From NCBI GenBank assembly GCA_964483985.1, contig CAZADS010000031.1:1-46530 (forward strand): a DNA stretch of 46,530 bases. The letters are read 5' to 3'. The stretch comes from CAZADS01 sp964483985. Its GTDB lineage: Bacteria > Pseudomonadota > Alphaproteobacteria > Thalassobaculales > Thalassobaculaceae. Under the pieces are notes generated by a model. The model had not been told where the DNA came from and searched no databases. It was given only the letters and a program-made list of their open reading frames with translations. Positions within the stretch are counted from its first letter, which is position 1; each line of letters opens with the position of its first letter. The position numbers were made by a program, and so were the translations under genes. Positions 1 to 7,957 of the stretch are shown piece after piece.

Positions 1-23
1 CGAATTCCAGCGACTATACGCAT
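1..23 (-). CDS. rsmD: 16S rRNA methyltransferase RsmD, N-terminal start only (partial)
   Basis: Only the first seven codons lie in the window: an ATG on the minus strand followed by codons reading MRIVAGI, then the window edge. RsmD proteins (16S rRNA guanine-966 N2 methyltransferases) typically begin with MRI(I/V)AG, and rsmD commonly follows the rluB-type pseudouridine synthase in alphaproteobacteria. That gene is directly upstream on the same strand, with an 80-base gap. Only the start is seen, so the call rests on this short motif plus gene order. A different gene with a similar start cannot be excluded. Confidence 0.5.
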
Positions 24-102
24 TTTTCGATCGTCTCTTTAATTTTGTTTCAAATTGGACTGTGGTTTTAGAATTGGCTAACACAGATGTATTCGCCGCA
101 GT

Positions 103-840
103 CTATTTAGCTTTTAGTTTAACTTTTTTTACCTCCCTAACGGATCCAGCTTTCATATCCCCTAATTGAAATGGACCGAAAGCTGTTCGGATTAATCTGT
201 TAACACTTAAATTTATATGCTCCATCAATCGGCGAATTTCGCGATTTTTCCCCTCGCGTAGCGCAATAGTCAACCAAGCATTTGAAGACCCTTGCTTGTC
301 GACAGTCACTTCTAGTTCCCTGTACTTAATCCTGTCAATTGTAACTCCCTTCCGCAGTATATTTAAGTCTGTTTCTTTAGGACTGCCATGAACTCTCACA
401 CGATATTTTCGTATCCATCCAGTAGTTGGTAGTTCTAGTAACCTTCCTAGGTCCCCGTCGTTGGTGAGTAGAAGTAAACCTTCTGATTGAAAATCCAGAC
501 GCCCAATTGTGAGCACCCGAGGCATTTCCTTAGGCAGAGACTCAAAAATTGTTGGTCGGCCATGTGTATCTCTGGAAGTGGTAATAAACCCTTTTGGCTT
601 ATGATATTGCCATAATCGGGGGACTTCTGGTTTAGGAATTGGGGTTCCATCCACAAGAATCTGGCTTTGGGTATCTACATTAATGGCGACCGAGCGTAAA
701 ACCTCACCATTAACAGAAACCCGACCGTCGGAGATCCATTTCTCAGCATCTCTTCTAGAGCATAGACCAGATCTAGCTAAACGTTTTGCTATTCGTTCTG
801 GCTTGTTTCTATCTCCAAAGATGTATTGAAAATCACGCAT
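103..840 (-). CDS. rluB: rRNA pseudouridine synthase, RsuA/RluB family
   Basis: This enzyme isomerises a uridine in ribosomal RNA to pseudouridine in the cytoplasm. An S4 RNA-binding domain occupies about residues 14-60 (ERIAKRLARSGLCSRRDAE). The catalytic domain follows, with the family signature GRLDFQSEGLLLLTNDG at 113-129 and catalytic Asp116. The usual Thr of GRLDxxTxGL is Ser here, a conservative change. The C-terminal REGKNREIRRL motif is also typical. The length of 245 residues is normal for the family. It ends 80 bases before the rsmD-like start and begins 9 bases after the stop of the SpoU-type methyltransferase, so the three probably form one RNA-modification operon. RluB (23S U2605) is the likelier member, but RsuA or RluE specificity cannot be settled by eye. 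Confidence 0.9.
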   Translation of the reverse strand: MRDFQYIFGDRNKPERIAKRLARSGLCSRRDAEKWISDGRVSVNGEVLRSVAINVDTQSQILVDGTPIPKPEVPRLWQYHKPKGFITTSRDTHGRPTIFESLPKEMPRVLTIGRLDFQSEGLLLLTNDGDLGRLLELPTTGWIRKYRVRVHGSPKETDLNILRKGVTIDRIKYRELEVTVDKQGSSNAWLTIALREGKNREIRRLMEHINLSVNRLIRTAFGPFQLGDMKAGSVREVKKVKLKAK

Positions 841-849
841 TTTGTCTTT

Positions 850-1461
850 TTAATCCTCTGAACGGGAGTTTTTCTCGGGCCTTGGGGATCCTTCAACAAC
901 CAACTTTTGCTTGTTTATTTTTTCCCGCTTTCTTTGTTTTCGAACCCAAATTGGTTCTCCAAATATGGGTTTTGGGAGCGCCTCTGATGATCCTCCTGGT
1001 CGATGAGGACGAGGATAAAAACGATTGGTACTGATTGCGCGGTCATACATTATTAGAGCGGCGGCAATTCCTAGATTGATTGAAAATTTTGTGGGAATTT
1101 TGACTATATAATCACAACGCTGTTGGACATTTTTAGAGAGCATTCCGCGCTCGGGACCAAATATATACGAGGCGCACCTAGGGTGGTGGAAACTTGGAAG
1201 TTGAATTGCATCTTCTGCGATTTCAACGCCTATTAATGAGCATTCCTTGGGTAGCTTTAAATCATCAGGCGTATCAAATTGATAAAACGGTATATTTAAC
1301 GATGCATTTGAGGTATCTGTCAAATTTACCTGATTCATTGAAATTGATTTTGAAATAGTAAATAAAAAACTGGCGCCAAACGCGTGCGCCGTCCTAGTTA
1401 CGGCGCCAAGGTTCGCAGATTTGCTAATTCCCTCAACGCCTATTCCAAAGTATCCACGCAT
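850..1461 (-). CDS. SpoU/TrmH-family RNA 2'-O-methyltransferase
   Basis: A SPOUT-class, S-adenosylmethionine-dependent RNA ribose methyltransferase of 203 residues. The three SpoU motifs are visible in order: NLGAVTRTAHAFGA at 17-30 (motif 1 with the RNA-contacting Asn and Arg), FGPERGML at 101-108 (motif 2), and SINLGIAAALIMYD at 127-140 (motif 3), which together form the trefoil knot. It has no separate N-terminal substrate-binding domain, and the C-terminal tail of about 50 residues is basic and probably binds RNA. The start ATG has only a weak Shine-Dalgarno sequence, but the opening MRGYFGIGVEGIS is characteristic of an alphaproteobacterial subgroup. The specific RNA target cannot be told from sequence. 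It lies 9 bases upstream of rluB and is probably cotranscribed with it. Confidence 0.87.
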   Translation of the reverse strand: MRGYFGIGVEGISKSANLGAVTRTAHAFGASFLFTISKSISMNQVNLTDTSNASLNIPFYQFDTPDDLKLPKECSLIGVEIAEDAIQLPSFHHPRCASYIFGPERGMLSKNVQQRCDYIVKIPTKFSINLGIAAALIMYDRAISTNRFYPRPHRPGGSSEALPKPIFGEPIWVRKQRKREKINKQKLVVEGSPRPEKNSRSED

Positions 1462-1569
1462 AGCTAGGGTGTTGCATAATTAGCTAACTAAAGGCAAGTT
1501 TTGAGTAGCACAAATGCAAAAGAAACTTTAATCGAATAACTCAGATGTAACTACAATCAGGTAAAAAAA

Positions 1570-2607
1570 TTGAGCACACAGGTTTATCTTAAAAATTTTG
1601 AGAATAGTTCCATTCTGGTAGAGGTGACGCGTGGAGAAATGGTCGAGTCTGTGCATCGCGGTATAGCGGTAATTTGTGATGCGAATGGTGGTGTTGTAAA
1701 AAGTTGGGGTGATATAGGTCGGCCCATATATCCGCGATCGGCAATTAAACCTTTACAGGCGATTTCCGTTGTAGAGTCGGGAGCGGTTGAAGCATTGGCC
1801 CTTGGTAGTGTTGAAATTGCACTATGTTGTGCTTCCCATCAGGGAGAGCCACGTCATGTTGATGCTGTAATGGGTTGGTTAGACCGGCTTGGGTTAGAAA
1901 TAAATGATCTTGAATGCGGTCCGCAAATGCCCTTGAATGAGAAGGCTTCGCGAGCTTTAATTCGCAATGGGCTATATCCTACTCCTGCTCATAATAATTG
2001 TTCTGGGAAGCATTTGGGCATGTTGACCACAGCCATACAAATAAATGAACCGGTTAAAGGGTATATTGATCACAATCATAAAGTACAAACCAGAATATAC
2101 CGTTTGATTCAAGAGATGATTGGACTGGATCTATCCAAAGCAGCTAAGGGTATTGACGGTTGCGGAATACCTGTATTTGGTATTCCGTTAATTTCCGTCG
2201 CGATAGCGATGGCGAAACTGGGTGATCCATCGAAAATGTCTCAAAGCCGAGCTGCAGCATGCCACCAAATAATTAAAGCATGCGCAGCTAACCCACTGAT
2301 AATATCGGGCACTGGCACTTTTAATAGTCTGGTATTATCTAAAACAGGAGAGAGTTGCTTGTTGAAAAGTGGAGCCGAGGGAGTTTATGCGGCCGCTTTA
2401 CCCAAGTTAGGGCTTGGTATTTGTTTAAAAATAGATGATGGCTCAGGCCGAGCAGCTTCCGCTGCTATGCTGAAGTTATTAGATGTACTCGGAGTTGTAG
2501 ATGCTAGCACTGTTGAGTTTATAAACAAAAATACTGTGAGTGATATAAACAATTGGTCCGGGAAAATAGTAGGTAGGATCCGACCTGCCTCGACGCTGTT
2601 ATTTTGA
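1570..2607 (+). CDS. L-asparaginase, rhizobial-type (class 3, zinc-binding)
   Basis: It hydrolyses L-asparagine to aspartate and ammonia. It is not related to the E. coli type I/II enzymes but to the Rhizobium etli inducible and constitutive asparaginases. The residues described for that class are all present with the same spacing: Ser57-x-x-Lys60 (the two serine-lysine residues), Cys144 and Lys147 in NNCSGKH, and Cys198 in IDGCGIP, where Cys-Lys-Cys bind zinc. The start is TTG. It gives an N-terminus of about 16 residues before ILVEVTRGEMVESVHRG, as in homologues, and no in-frame ATG precedes the conserved block. The gene is transcribed divergently from the RNA-modification operon across 108 bases. 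Together with GDH and the amidase island it points to active amide-nitrogen use. Confidence 0.9.
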   Translation: MSTQVYLKNFENSSILVEVTRGEMVESVHRGIAVICDANGGVVKSWGDIGRPIYPRSAIKPLQAISVVESGAVEALALGSVEIALCCASHQGEPRHVDAVMGWLDRLGLEINDLECGPQMPLNEKASRALIRNGLYPTPAHNNCSGKHLGMLTTAIQINEPVKGYIDHNHKVQTRIYRLIQEMIGLDLSKAAKGIDGCGIPVFGIPLISVAIAMAKLGDPSKMSQSRAAACHQIIKACAANPLIISGTGTFNSLVLSKTGESCLLKSGAEGVYAAALPKLGLGICLKIDDGSGRAASAAMLKLLDVLGVVDASTVEFINKNTVSDINNWSGKIVGRIRPASTLLF

Positions 2608-2936
2608 GATAAATTATTAAAATTAATCGTATAATTGATTAGGGGAAAGTGAATAAATATCATGCTGTTGATGGAAAACTTCTCACTAGAAAACTTTGGA
2701 ATTGTTAATAAAAAGAAATAAAACTTATAATAAATAAAATTAATTATTTATAATTAATTTATTATTTAAATAAAACGCGCGCTTGCATAAATATTGATTT
2801 TTCGAATTTTTTATGCGACCGTTCCTACTATAGATTAGAGAACGTTGGAGCATAGAGTTTGCTATTTATGTCTGATGAATAGTGTTTAAATGTTGTCCTG
2901 TTATGTTTTTTGAGTGGGTTTATAGAAGGGAACGTT
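2608..2936. other. AT-rich intergenic region with a 10-bp perfect inverted repeat
   Basis: No gene was found in these 329 bases. The centre (about 2720-2774) is almost pure A/T and contains a perfect inverted repeat, AAATTAATTA (2737-2746) and TAATTAATTT (2751-2760), with a 4-base loop. It could be a nucleoid-protein (IHF or H-NS-like) bending site, a promoter UP region for the small zinc-ribbon gene, or a weak transcription end for the asparaginase. I see no GC-rich terminator. The right end carries the Shine-Dalgarno GAAGGGAA for the ATG at 2937. Confidence 0.5.
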
Positions 2937-3128
2937 ATGAGCACCTCACGACCGACGGACGTGGCAGTGGAACCTTTACGTAGTGAGGTTCCAAAAGTCC
3001 GGCAATGCCTCCGGTGTGATACATCGTTTCATAGCCAATGGGCCGGCGAACGCATTTGCTCTAGATGCAAAAGCTCCAATACATGGCGGAATGGATCGCC
3101 ATTGGGATCTGGATCTTCAAGCGTATGA
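2937..3128 (+). CDS. Small zinc-ribbon protein, conserved hypothetical
   Basis: A 63-residue protein with two CxxC knuckles: RQCLRCDTSF around residue 24 and RICSRCKSS around residue 42. The spacing fits a single zinc ribbon. The middle reads HSQWAGERICSRCK, which resembles small zinc-finger proteins common in alphaproteobacteria whose function is unknown. I chose ATG 2937 over the upstream in-frame TTG at 2910 because GAAGGGAA sits 5-12 bases before it and the extra nine codons look non-conserved. The C-terminus is Ser/Gly-rich and probably disordered. The gene is convergent with the DUF6481 gene. A role in nucleic-acid binding or as a protein adaptor is possible but not shown. Confidence 0.7.
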   Translation: MSTSRPTDVAVEPLRSEVPKVRQCLRCDTSFHSQWAGERICSRCKSSNTWRNGSPLGSGSSSV

Positions 3129-3198
3129 ATTGAGGTAACACTGTCCCATGATTTAAGAAAAGGGCTTTAAACAGGCGTCAGGAATCAATTCGTATAAA

Positions 3199-3594
3199 CT
3201 ATCTCCGCTTCTTTGCTTTACGTGCTTTTCGGGCCGCATAACGCGCGTCGCGCGCGGCTTTTTGTTGGGCTAGCAATTCGACAGCTTCATCAGCTATGCG
3301 TTTTGCTTCGGCTTTTTCGGCAGCTTCTTTGGTTTCTTTGGCGGCTTTTTCGGCAGCTTCTTTAGCCTCTTTTTCGGCGGTTATTCGGGCTTCTTCCGCA
3401 TCTCTTTTCGCTTTTCTGTCTGTCTGCCTTTGTATTCTAGCTTCTGATATTGCTTGGCGTTCTGCTCTAATTTTTTCAAATTCGGGGTCCCCCGGGCCCG
3501 GTTTAGATTTTATTCTTGCCATTGCTGCCTGTTTTGCTTTGGCGGAATTTGCCATTCGCGAATTAAAGTCATCGTCTTTATAACTGTTTTTCAT
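3199..3594 (-). CDS. DUF6481 family protein, Ala/Lys/Glu-rich helical protein
   Basis: The protein is 131 residues long with extremely biased composition. After a short conserved head (YKDDDFNSRMANSAKAKQA, residues 4-22), nearly the whole chain is charged helix with repeated EAAEKA-like units at about 76-105, and it ends in a strongly basic tail (AARDARYAARKARKAKKRR). The head and the ARDARYAARKARK ending match the DUF6481 family, which occurs in alphaproteobacteria and has no assigned function. No signal peptide or membrane segment is visible. It may be a coiled coil or a nucleic-acid-binding helix. The opposite strand is open over 95 codons only because of the biased codons. The Shine-Dalgarno before the ATG is weak. 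Confidence 0.72.
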   Translation of the reverse strand: MKNSYKDDDFNSRMANSAKAKQAAMARIKSKPGPGDPEFEKIRAERQAISEARIQRQTDRKAKRDAEEARITAEKEAKEAAEKAAKETKEAAEKAEAKRIADEAVELLAQQKAARDARYAARKARKAKKRR

Positions 3595-4004
3595 TGTGAT
3601 CCGTCTTTAGTAAATAGAGTCTTGAACGTCTAGTTCTCTATGACGTTTTGTTGGACTAAGTTTAATGGTTATTTTGGAAATTTGAATTTTTTCATAATAA
3701 AATCATACCCATATTTATTTTAGGAGAAAAATGGCTCCTTCGGATTGAGCAAAAGGAATGACCTGGACAAAATAGGAAGAATTCACTTTCTTAAAAATAG
3801 ATTTGATCCTCATTAGCTAAAATGGCGGCGGTTTTGAAGGTGTAATCACCATGTATTTTTATGATAGAAAGGTTGTTTATTATAAAAGGTCGCATGTCTT
3901 AAAACAGTAAATTGTTTAAGAATTTTGGTATATTGAGTCCTGTTTTCAGAAATTGAGAGTGTTTTTCATGTTTTTTATTGGTTTCAGTTAGTGGAGAAAT
4001 TTTA
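3595..4004. other. 410-base divergent intergenic region
   Basis: This region separates the minus-strand DUF6481 gene from the plus-strand serine hydrolase, so it must carry promoters in both directions. No strong sigma-70 pair could be defined. Visible items: an AGGAG...CTCCT hairpin at 3722-3739 that encloses a five-codon ATG reading frame (3731-3748) with its own Shine-Dalgarno; a second five-codon frame from about 3768 after AAAGGA; an imperfect palindrome CTTAAAACA/TTGTTTAAG at 3898-3920; and a TATATT hexamer at 3929-3934 that could be a -10 element. Otherwise nothing gene-like. Confidence 0.45.
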
Positions 4005-5237
4005 ATGCCATGTGATTATCTAAATCCAATAGAAACGCCGGAAAATCTCGGGTTCTCCAAACAACGCTTAGCTAGGATAGGTAAGTGGCTCCGTGAATAT
4101 GTAAATAGCGGCAAACTCCCATTCGGTGTTGTGAAAATAATTCGCGACGGACATGTAGTTTATTCGGACTTATATGGGATGCGAGATGTGGAGAGATCAA
4201 TTCCGGTTATTCACGATGGCCTTTATAGAATTTATTCTATGACGAAACCGATCACGACTGTTGCCGCTATGTCTCTTTATGAAGAAGGCTATTTTATGCT
4301 TGATGATCCAGTGGCAGAATACCTTCCCGAATTTTTAGAAATGGAAATCTATAAATCTGGGTCATATGAATCGATGAATTTAGTAAAACCCAAAGGGCGA
4401 ATTACGATACGCCAGTTGATGAATCATACGTCCGGATTGACCTATGGGGCCTTCGATCCAAGCCCAGTGGGTAGGGCGATGCGTCGGGCAAAGGTGGATT
4501 TCGCTCAGAGGGGTGAATCTTTAGCAGCGGTAGTTGAGCGTTTAGCTCCAATTCCTCTGTGTTTTGAACCTGGCACCCGTTGGAATTATGGTGTTTCTAC
4601 AGACGTGTTGGGAAGAATGATAGAAGTGATAAGCGGTAAATCTTTGGAACAAGTTCTTGAAGACCGAATTTTTAAACCTCTAAAAATGTTGGATACTAGT
4701 TTTGCCGTACCAGAAGATAAACTGGATCGATTGAGCTCCCTTTATGCCAGAACCGATAAAGAACCTATTAAATTGGTGGAAGATGCCGAAGGCAGCATAT
4801 TTAGATCTCCCGTCAAAATGCAGTCGGGCGGGGGCGGTCTTCTGTCGACCGTAGGAGATTATGTCCGATTTATTGAAATGTTAAGAAAAGGCGGAGAATT
4901 AGAAGGGGAGCGAGTCCTTGGGCGAAAGACCGTGGATTTCATGATGATGAACCATCTCCCGGGTGATATGGAATCAATGGGGCAGGCGACTTTCAGTGAG
5001 ATGCCGATGGCTGGTATAGGATTCGGTCTTGGCGGAGCTGTTCTACTAGACCCTACGAGGGCCCAAATTCTGGGATCGATAGGAGAATTTACTTGGGGCG
5101 GCATGGCAAGCACGGCGTTTTGGGTCGATAAATTAGAGAAAATTTCAGTTGTCTTTATGACACAGTTGATGCCATCGTCGAGTTATCCCATAAGACGAGA
5201 ATTGAGAGTCTTAGTCTATCAGGCCCTTGTAGACTGA
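4005..5237 (+). CDS. Beta-lactamase-fold serine hydrolase (class C / EstB-like)
   Basis: A serine hydrolase of the beta-lactamase/penicillin-binding-protein fold, 410 residues from ATG 4005. The nucleophile motif SxxK is Ser78-Met-Thr-Lys81 (YRIYSMTKP). The second motif is Tyr195-Gly-Val (RWNYGVSTD), where class C enzymes have YxN, and the third region is TWGGMAST near the C-terminus, where beta-lactamases have KTG. The last two differences favour an esterase or peptidase (EstB-like) over a true beta-lactamase. No signal peptide is seen, so it is probably cytoplasmic. ATG 4005 was preferred to TTG 3978 because GGAGAA lies just upstream. The next gene follows within 30 bases, so this is probably the first gene of a three-gene unit with the TPR protein and the dioxygenase. 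Confidence 0.88.
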   Translation: MPCDYLNPIETPENLGFSKQRLARIGKWLREYVNSGKLPFGVVKIIRDGHVVYSDLYGMRDVERSIPVIHDGLYRIYSMTKPITTVAAMSLYEEGYFMLDDPVAEYLPEFLEMEIYKSGSYESMNLVKPKGRITIRQLMNHTSGLTYGAFDPSPVGRAMRRAKVDFAQRGESLAAVVERLAPIPLCFEPGTRWNYGVSTDVLGRMIEVISGKSLEQVLEDRIFKPLKMLDTSFAVPEDKLDRLSSLYARTDKEPIKLVEDAEGSIFRSPVKMQSGGGGLLSTVGDYVRFIEMLRKGGELEGERVLGRKTVDFMMMNHLPGDMESMGQATFSEMPMAGIGFGLGGAVLLDPTRAQILGSIGEFTWGGMASTAFWVDKLEKISVVFMTQLMPSSSYPIRRELRVLVYQALVD

Positions 5238-5265
5238 TCTCGTTTTGCTAACAAATGTCAGTAAA

Positions 5266-6660
5266 ATGTGGAAAATCAAGGCGGAGAAAATAGAACTTTA
5301 CCGTAAGTGGTCAAAAGCCCTGCCCCCATTGACAATATTCAGCGGTGCCGGGGTTTTTCTGCTAACTATAGCGATGATTTGGAGTTATAATTTCAACTTA
5401 AAGGAATTTCCCCCGGACGTCGCTAATCCGTCTGAAATGACTTTGTTACTCCCAGAAGTGCCGTCACTAATTATAATGCCGTTTGTTTCGGAGACCGGAT
5501 ATCCAATTGATCGATTACGTGCAGAATGGTTTACTAAAAACTTAATAGAAAAATTAGGTCAAATTTCTGAATTATTTCTTATTTCGGAAGAAACGAGTAC
5601 TAAATTCCAAAATACACCTTTTAGCATTAAAAAAGTTTCAGAAGCTGTTGGAGTTCGATATTTGGTTACCGGATCTGTGGCTCGAGCTAACAACAAAACT
5701 AGTATTTTTATTAGAATTGTAGATGCTTTTAATGGAACCATAAAATGGGCTCACACTTATAAACGGCCGTTTACGGAATTTTTCGATGTTCCCAAGCTAG
5801 CCTCTAACAAAATCCTAGAAACCTTAAATATTTCAATGGAACCAGCGAAATTAGACGAGATTTTCGCTAAAGGTCCAGAAAACTATGACGCTTGGATTAA
5901 TTATTCTCATGCGATTGGCGCTCGACTATCGGGAGAGTTAAACACAATAGAGAATAGCATGGATTTTCTTAAAACTGCGCAAACATATGATGCATTTTGG
6001 GCTGCTATTCCCGCTGAAATAGCGCTCAATTACTGTCACTTGGTGGAACAAAGTTTGAAAAGGTTAGACGATGGCGATTTCGAAACATTGATTGCTTTGG
6101 GGATGGGATATGCGGAGGAGGCTATTAAATTGGATCGGACGGCATCAGCCGGTTGGGAGGCTAAGAGAAAATTGCTAATATTGAGTGGAGATAAAAATCA
6201 AGCGATAGAGATTGGTCAAATGGCGGTCAAACTCCGCCCAAATTCCTTTGCTTTAAAATGGGATTTAGCCATGGCTTTAAATCGCATGTCTTTTTATGCT
6301 GATGCTTTGCCTTATTTAAAAAATGCCTTGCGTATGCATCCTGGTCATTCGGCTAAAATGTTGCAAACGCTGGCAGAAACCGAATTAGCGGTTGGGGAAT
6401 TGGAATCTGCTTTAGTTACCATAGAAAAAGTCTTAAAGAGACGTCCCGATGAACTTAGGGCTAGATTGATAAAAATTTTTATAAACGGTTCGCTAGATAG
6501 ATGGGAAGAAGCAGAGGAAGACGTTCAATTTTTCCTTCGTCTTTATCCTGAGTTTAAATTTTCAGAATGGTTGCCTAGTCAGTCTTTGGGCGGGCCGTTA
6601 GATCCAAATGACTGGTTTATAGTTTTAGGCCGGGCAGGTTTAGCCGATCGAACAAATTGA
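5266..6660 (+). CDS. Membrane-anchored TolB-like / TPR protein (cyclase-associated type without the cyclase)
   Basis: A protein of 464 residues from ATG 5266; an in-frame TTG at 5245 would add seven. One transmembrane helix lies at about residues 18-39, followed by a TolB-like alpha/beta domain (about 60-185) with LIIMPFVSETG, VGVRYLVTGSVAR and RIVDAFNGTIKWAHTY. The rest is helical with TPR-like repeats (about 230-430). The TolB-like plus TPR pair is the usual C-terminal half of class III adenylate-cyclase-like and CadC-type regulators, but no catalytic or DNA-binding domain is encoded here. The short N-terminus would be cytoplasmic and the large domains outside the membrane. It sits 28 bases after the serine hydrolase and 57 before the dioxygenase. 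Function unknown; a scaffold or sensor is a guess. Confidence 0.75.
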   Translation: MWKIKAEKIELYRKWSKALPPLTIFSGAGVFLLTIAMIWSYNFNLKEFPPDVANPSEMTLLLPEVPSLIIMPFVSETGYPIDRLRAEWFTKNLIEKLGQISELFLISEETSTKFQNTPFSIKKVSEAVGVRYLVTGSVARANNKTSIFIRIVDAFNGTIKWAHTYKRPFTEFFDVPKLASNKILETLNISMEPAKLDEIFAKGPENYDAWINYSHAIGARLSGELNTIENSMDFLKTAQTYDAFWAAIPAEIALNYCHLVEQSLKRLDDGDFETLIALGMGYAEEAIKLDRTASAGWEAKRKLLILSGDKNQAIEIGQMAVKLRPNSFALKWDLAMALNRMSFYADALPYLKNALRMHPGHSAKMLQTLAETELAVGELESALVTIEKVLKRRPDELRARLIKIFINGSLDRWEEAEEDVQFFLRLYPEFKFSEWLPSQSLGGPLDPNDWFIVLGRAGLADRTN

Positions 6661-6717
6661 AAAGCAATATCGTGATCTGTTTTAATATAGAAATTAAATA
6701 CCATTAAGGAAATGTAT

Positions 6718-7794
6718 ATGTACACCAGCTACGACACTAAGGAGAAAGTATTTGGATTGCCGAAACCTCTTATTGGAAATCAGGTTTGGTACGGGAAAGA
6801 TATGAAAAAAAGAACGGACTGGATTCATACGTTATCTGACTCTGACATATTAGAAATAGAGGCAGCCATGGATCGTTTGAACGACGTAAAGATAGTGGAA
6901 ATTAAACAAGATGACTTTCCGCTAACTAATTTGAGAAATAAGCTCTGCCGTATCAAAGATGAAGTAATAGACGGCCGCGGTTTTGCTCTACTGAAAGGAC
7001 TTCCAGTTGAACGTTGGAATTCCAGACAGAGTGCTGTCGCGTTTTTTGGTCTTGGTACATATTTTGGGAATGCTAGATCTCAAAATGCTAAAGGCCATGT
7101 TCTTGGACATGTTCGCGATTTAGGACGGGATGTAATTAATGATAATACAGCCCGCACCTATCAGACCCGAGAGCGTCAAACTTTCCATACGGATTCCTGC
7201 GATATAGTATCTTTATTATGTCTTAAAACAGCGAAAGTTGGTGGTCAGTCTGCGCTTGTTAGTTCAATGACTATCTATAATGAAATGTTTAATCGTCGTC
7301 CAGACTTACTGCGATTGTTGTTTGAACCGATCCCCACAGATCGACGCGGGGAAATACCGTTTGGAAAAAAACCATATTTTGAAATACCCGTATTTAATTT
7401 TTATCAGAATTACCTTTCTGCCATATATTCCCGGAGATATATAGATTCCGCTCAGCGGTTTGATGAAGTTGTGAAGCTAAGTCATCTACAGCGGGATGCC
7501 CTGAATCTGTTTGATGAACTAGCCAATGATCCAGAGATTAATATGAAAATGGAATTTCAACCGGGAGATATGCAGTTAGTTCACAATCATACCATGCTTC
7601 ATGATAGAATGGCGTATGAGGACTGGCCTCAAGAAAATAAAAAAAGGCATTTACTCCGATTGTGGTTGGCAGCATCTGGAGCGAGACCCTTGCCTGACAT
7701 TTATTCCGAGCGTTACGGTCAAGTGAAAATAGGTGATAGAGGAGGTATAATTGTACCAGGCGCTAGGCTTAACGCTCCATTAGAGCCATTATAA
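6718..7794 (+). CDS. TauD/TfdA-family Fe(II)/2-oxoglutarate dioxygenase
   Basis: A non-haem iron oxygenase that couples 2-oxoglutarate decarboxylation to substrate hydroxylation. The iron ligands are His157 and Asp159 in FHTDSCD and His295 in TMLHDR. Arg314 in RHLLRLWL is positioned to bind the 2-oxoglutarate carboxylate (numbering from ATG 6718). That ATG is preferred to ATG 6712 because the AAGGA at 6706-6710 is only one base from the first ATG but seven from the second. At 358 residues it is longer than TauD (about 280), with an N-terminal extension typical of a broad subgroup of unknown substrate. It is not recognisable as taurine-specific: no taurine transport genes are nearby. It is probably cotranscribed with the two upstream genes. 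Confidence 0.88.
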   Translation: MYTSYDTKEKVFGLPKPLIGNQVWYGKDMKKRTDWIHTLSDSDILEIEAAMDRLNDVKIVEIKQDDFPLTNLRNKLCRIKDEVIDGRGFALLKGLPVERWNSRQSAVAFFGLGTYFGNARSQNAKGHVLGHVRDLGRDVINDNTARTYQTRERQTFHTDSCDIVSLLCLKTAKVGGQSALVSSMTIYNEMFNRRPDLLRLLFEPIPTDRRGEIPFGKKPYFEIPVFNFYQNYLSAIYSRRYIDSAQRFDEVVKLSHLQRDALNLFDELANDPEINMKMEFQPGDMQLVHNHTMLHDRMAYEDWPQENKKRHLLRLWLAASGARPLPDIYSERYGQVKIGDRGGIIVPGARLNAPLEPL

Positions 7795-7885
7795 TACCAC
7801 TATGTTAAATTTACTGACGCAATCTAGTATATTGAATGAATACTTTCGTTGAAAACGTGGAATTGTTGTTAATTCAGCTTGTTCC

Positions 7886-7909
7886 TTGCCTAACGGATAG
7901 GTTAGGTAA
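7886..7909 (+). promoter_or_regulatory. Stem-loop in the aspS leader
   Basis: TTGCCTAAC (7886-7894) pairs with GTTAGGTAA (7901-7909) as a nine-pair stem with one G-T wobble and the 6-base loop GGATAG. The hairpin is flanked by a direct repeat AGCTTGT on both sides (about 7877 and 7910). It lies 49 bases before the aspS start and has no T-run directly after it, so a plain terminator for the dioxygenase gene is unlikely. A leader RNA element or a protein binding site is possible. Confidence 0.45.
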
Positions 7910-7957
7910 AGCTTGTAATCCTATTTTATGTTTTGAATTCCTAAACGAGTAATTAAA

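Noticed and set aside
3296..3583. 95-codon frame opposite the DUF6481 gene
   Set aside because: It exists only because the Ala/Lys/Glu-rich codons of the minus-strand gene leave the antisense strand free of stops; its product is a low-complexity Ala/Ser/Leu chain.
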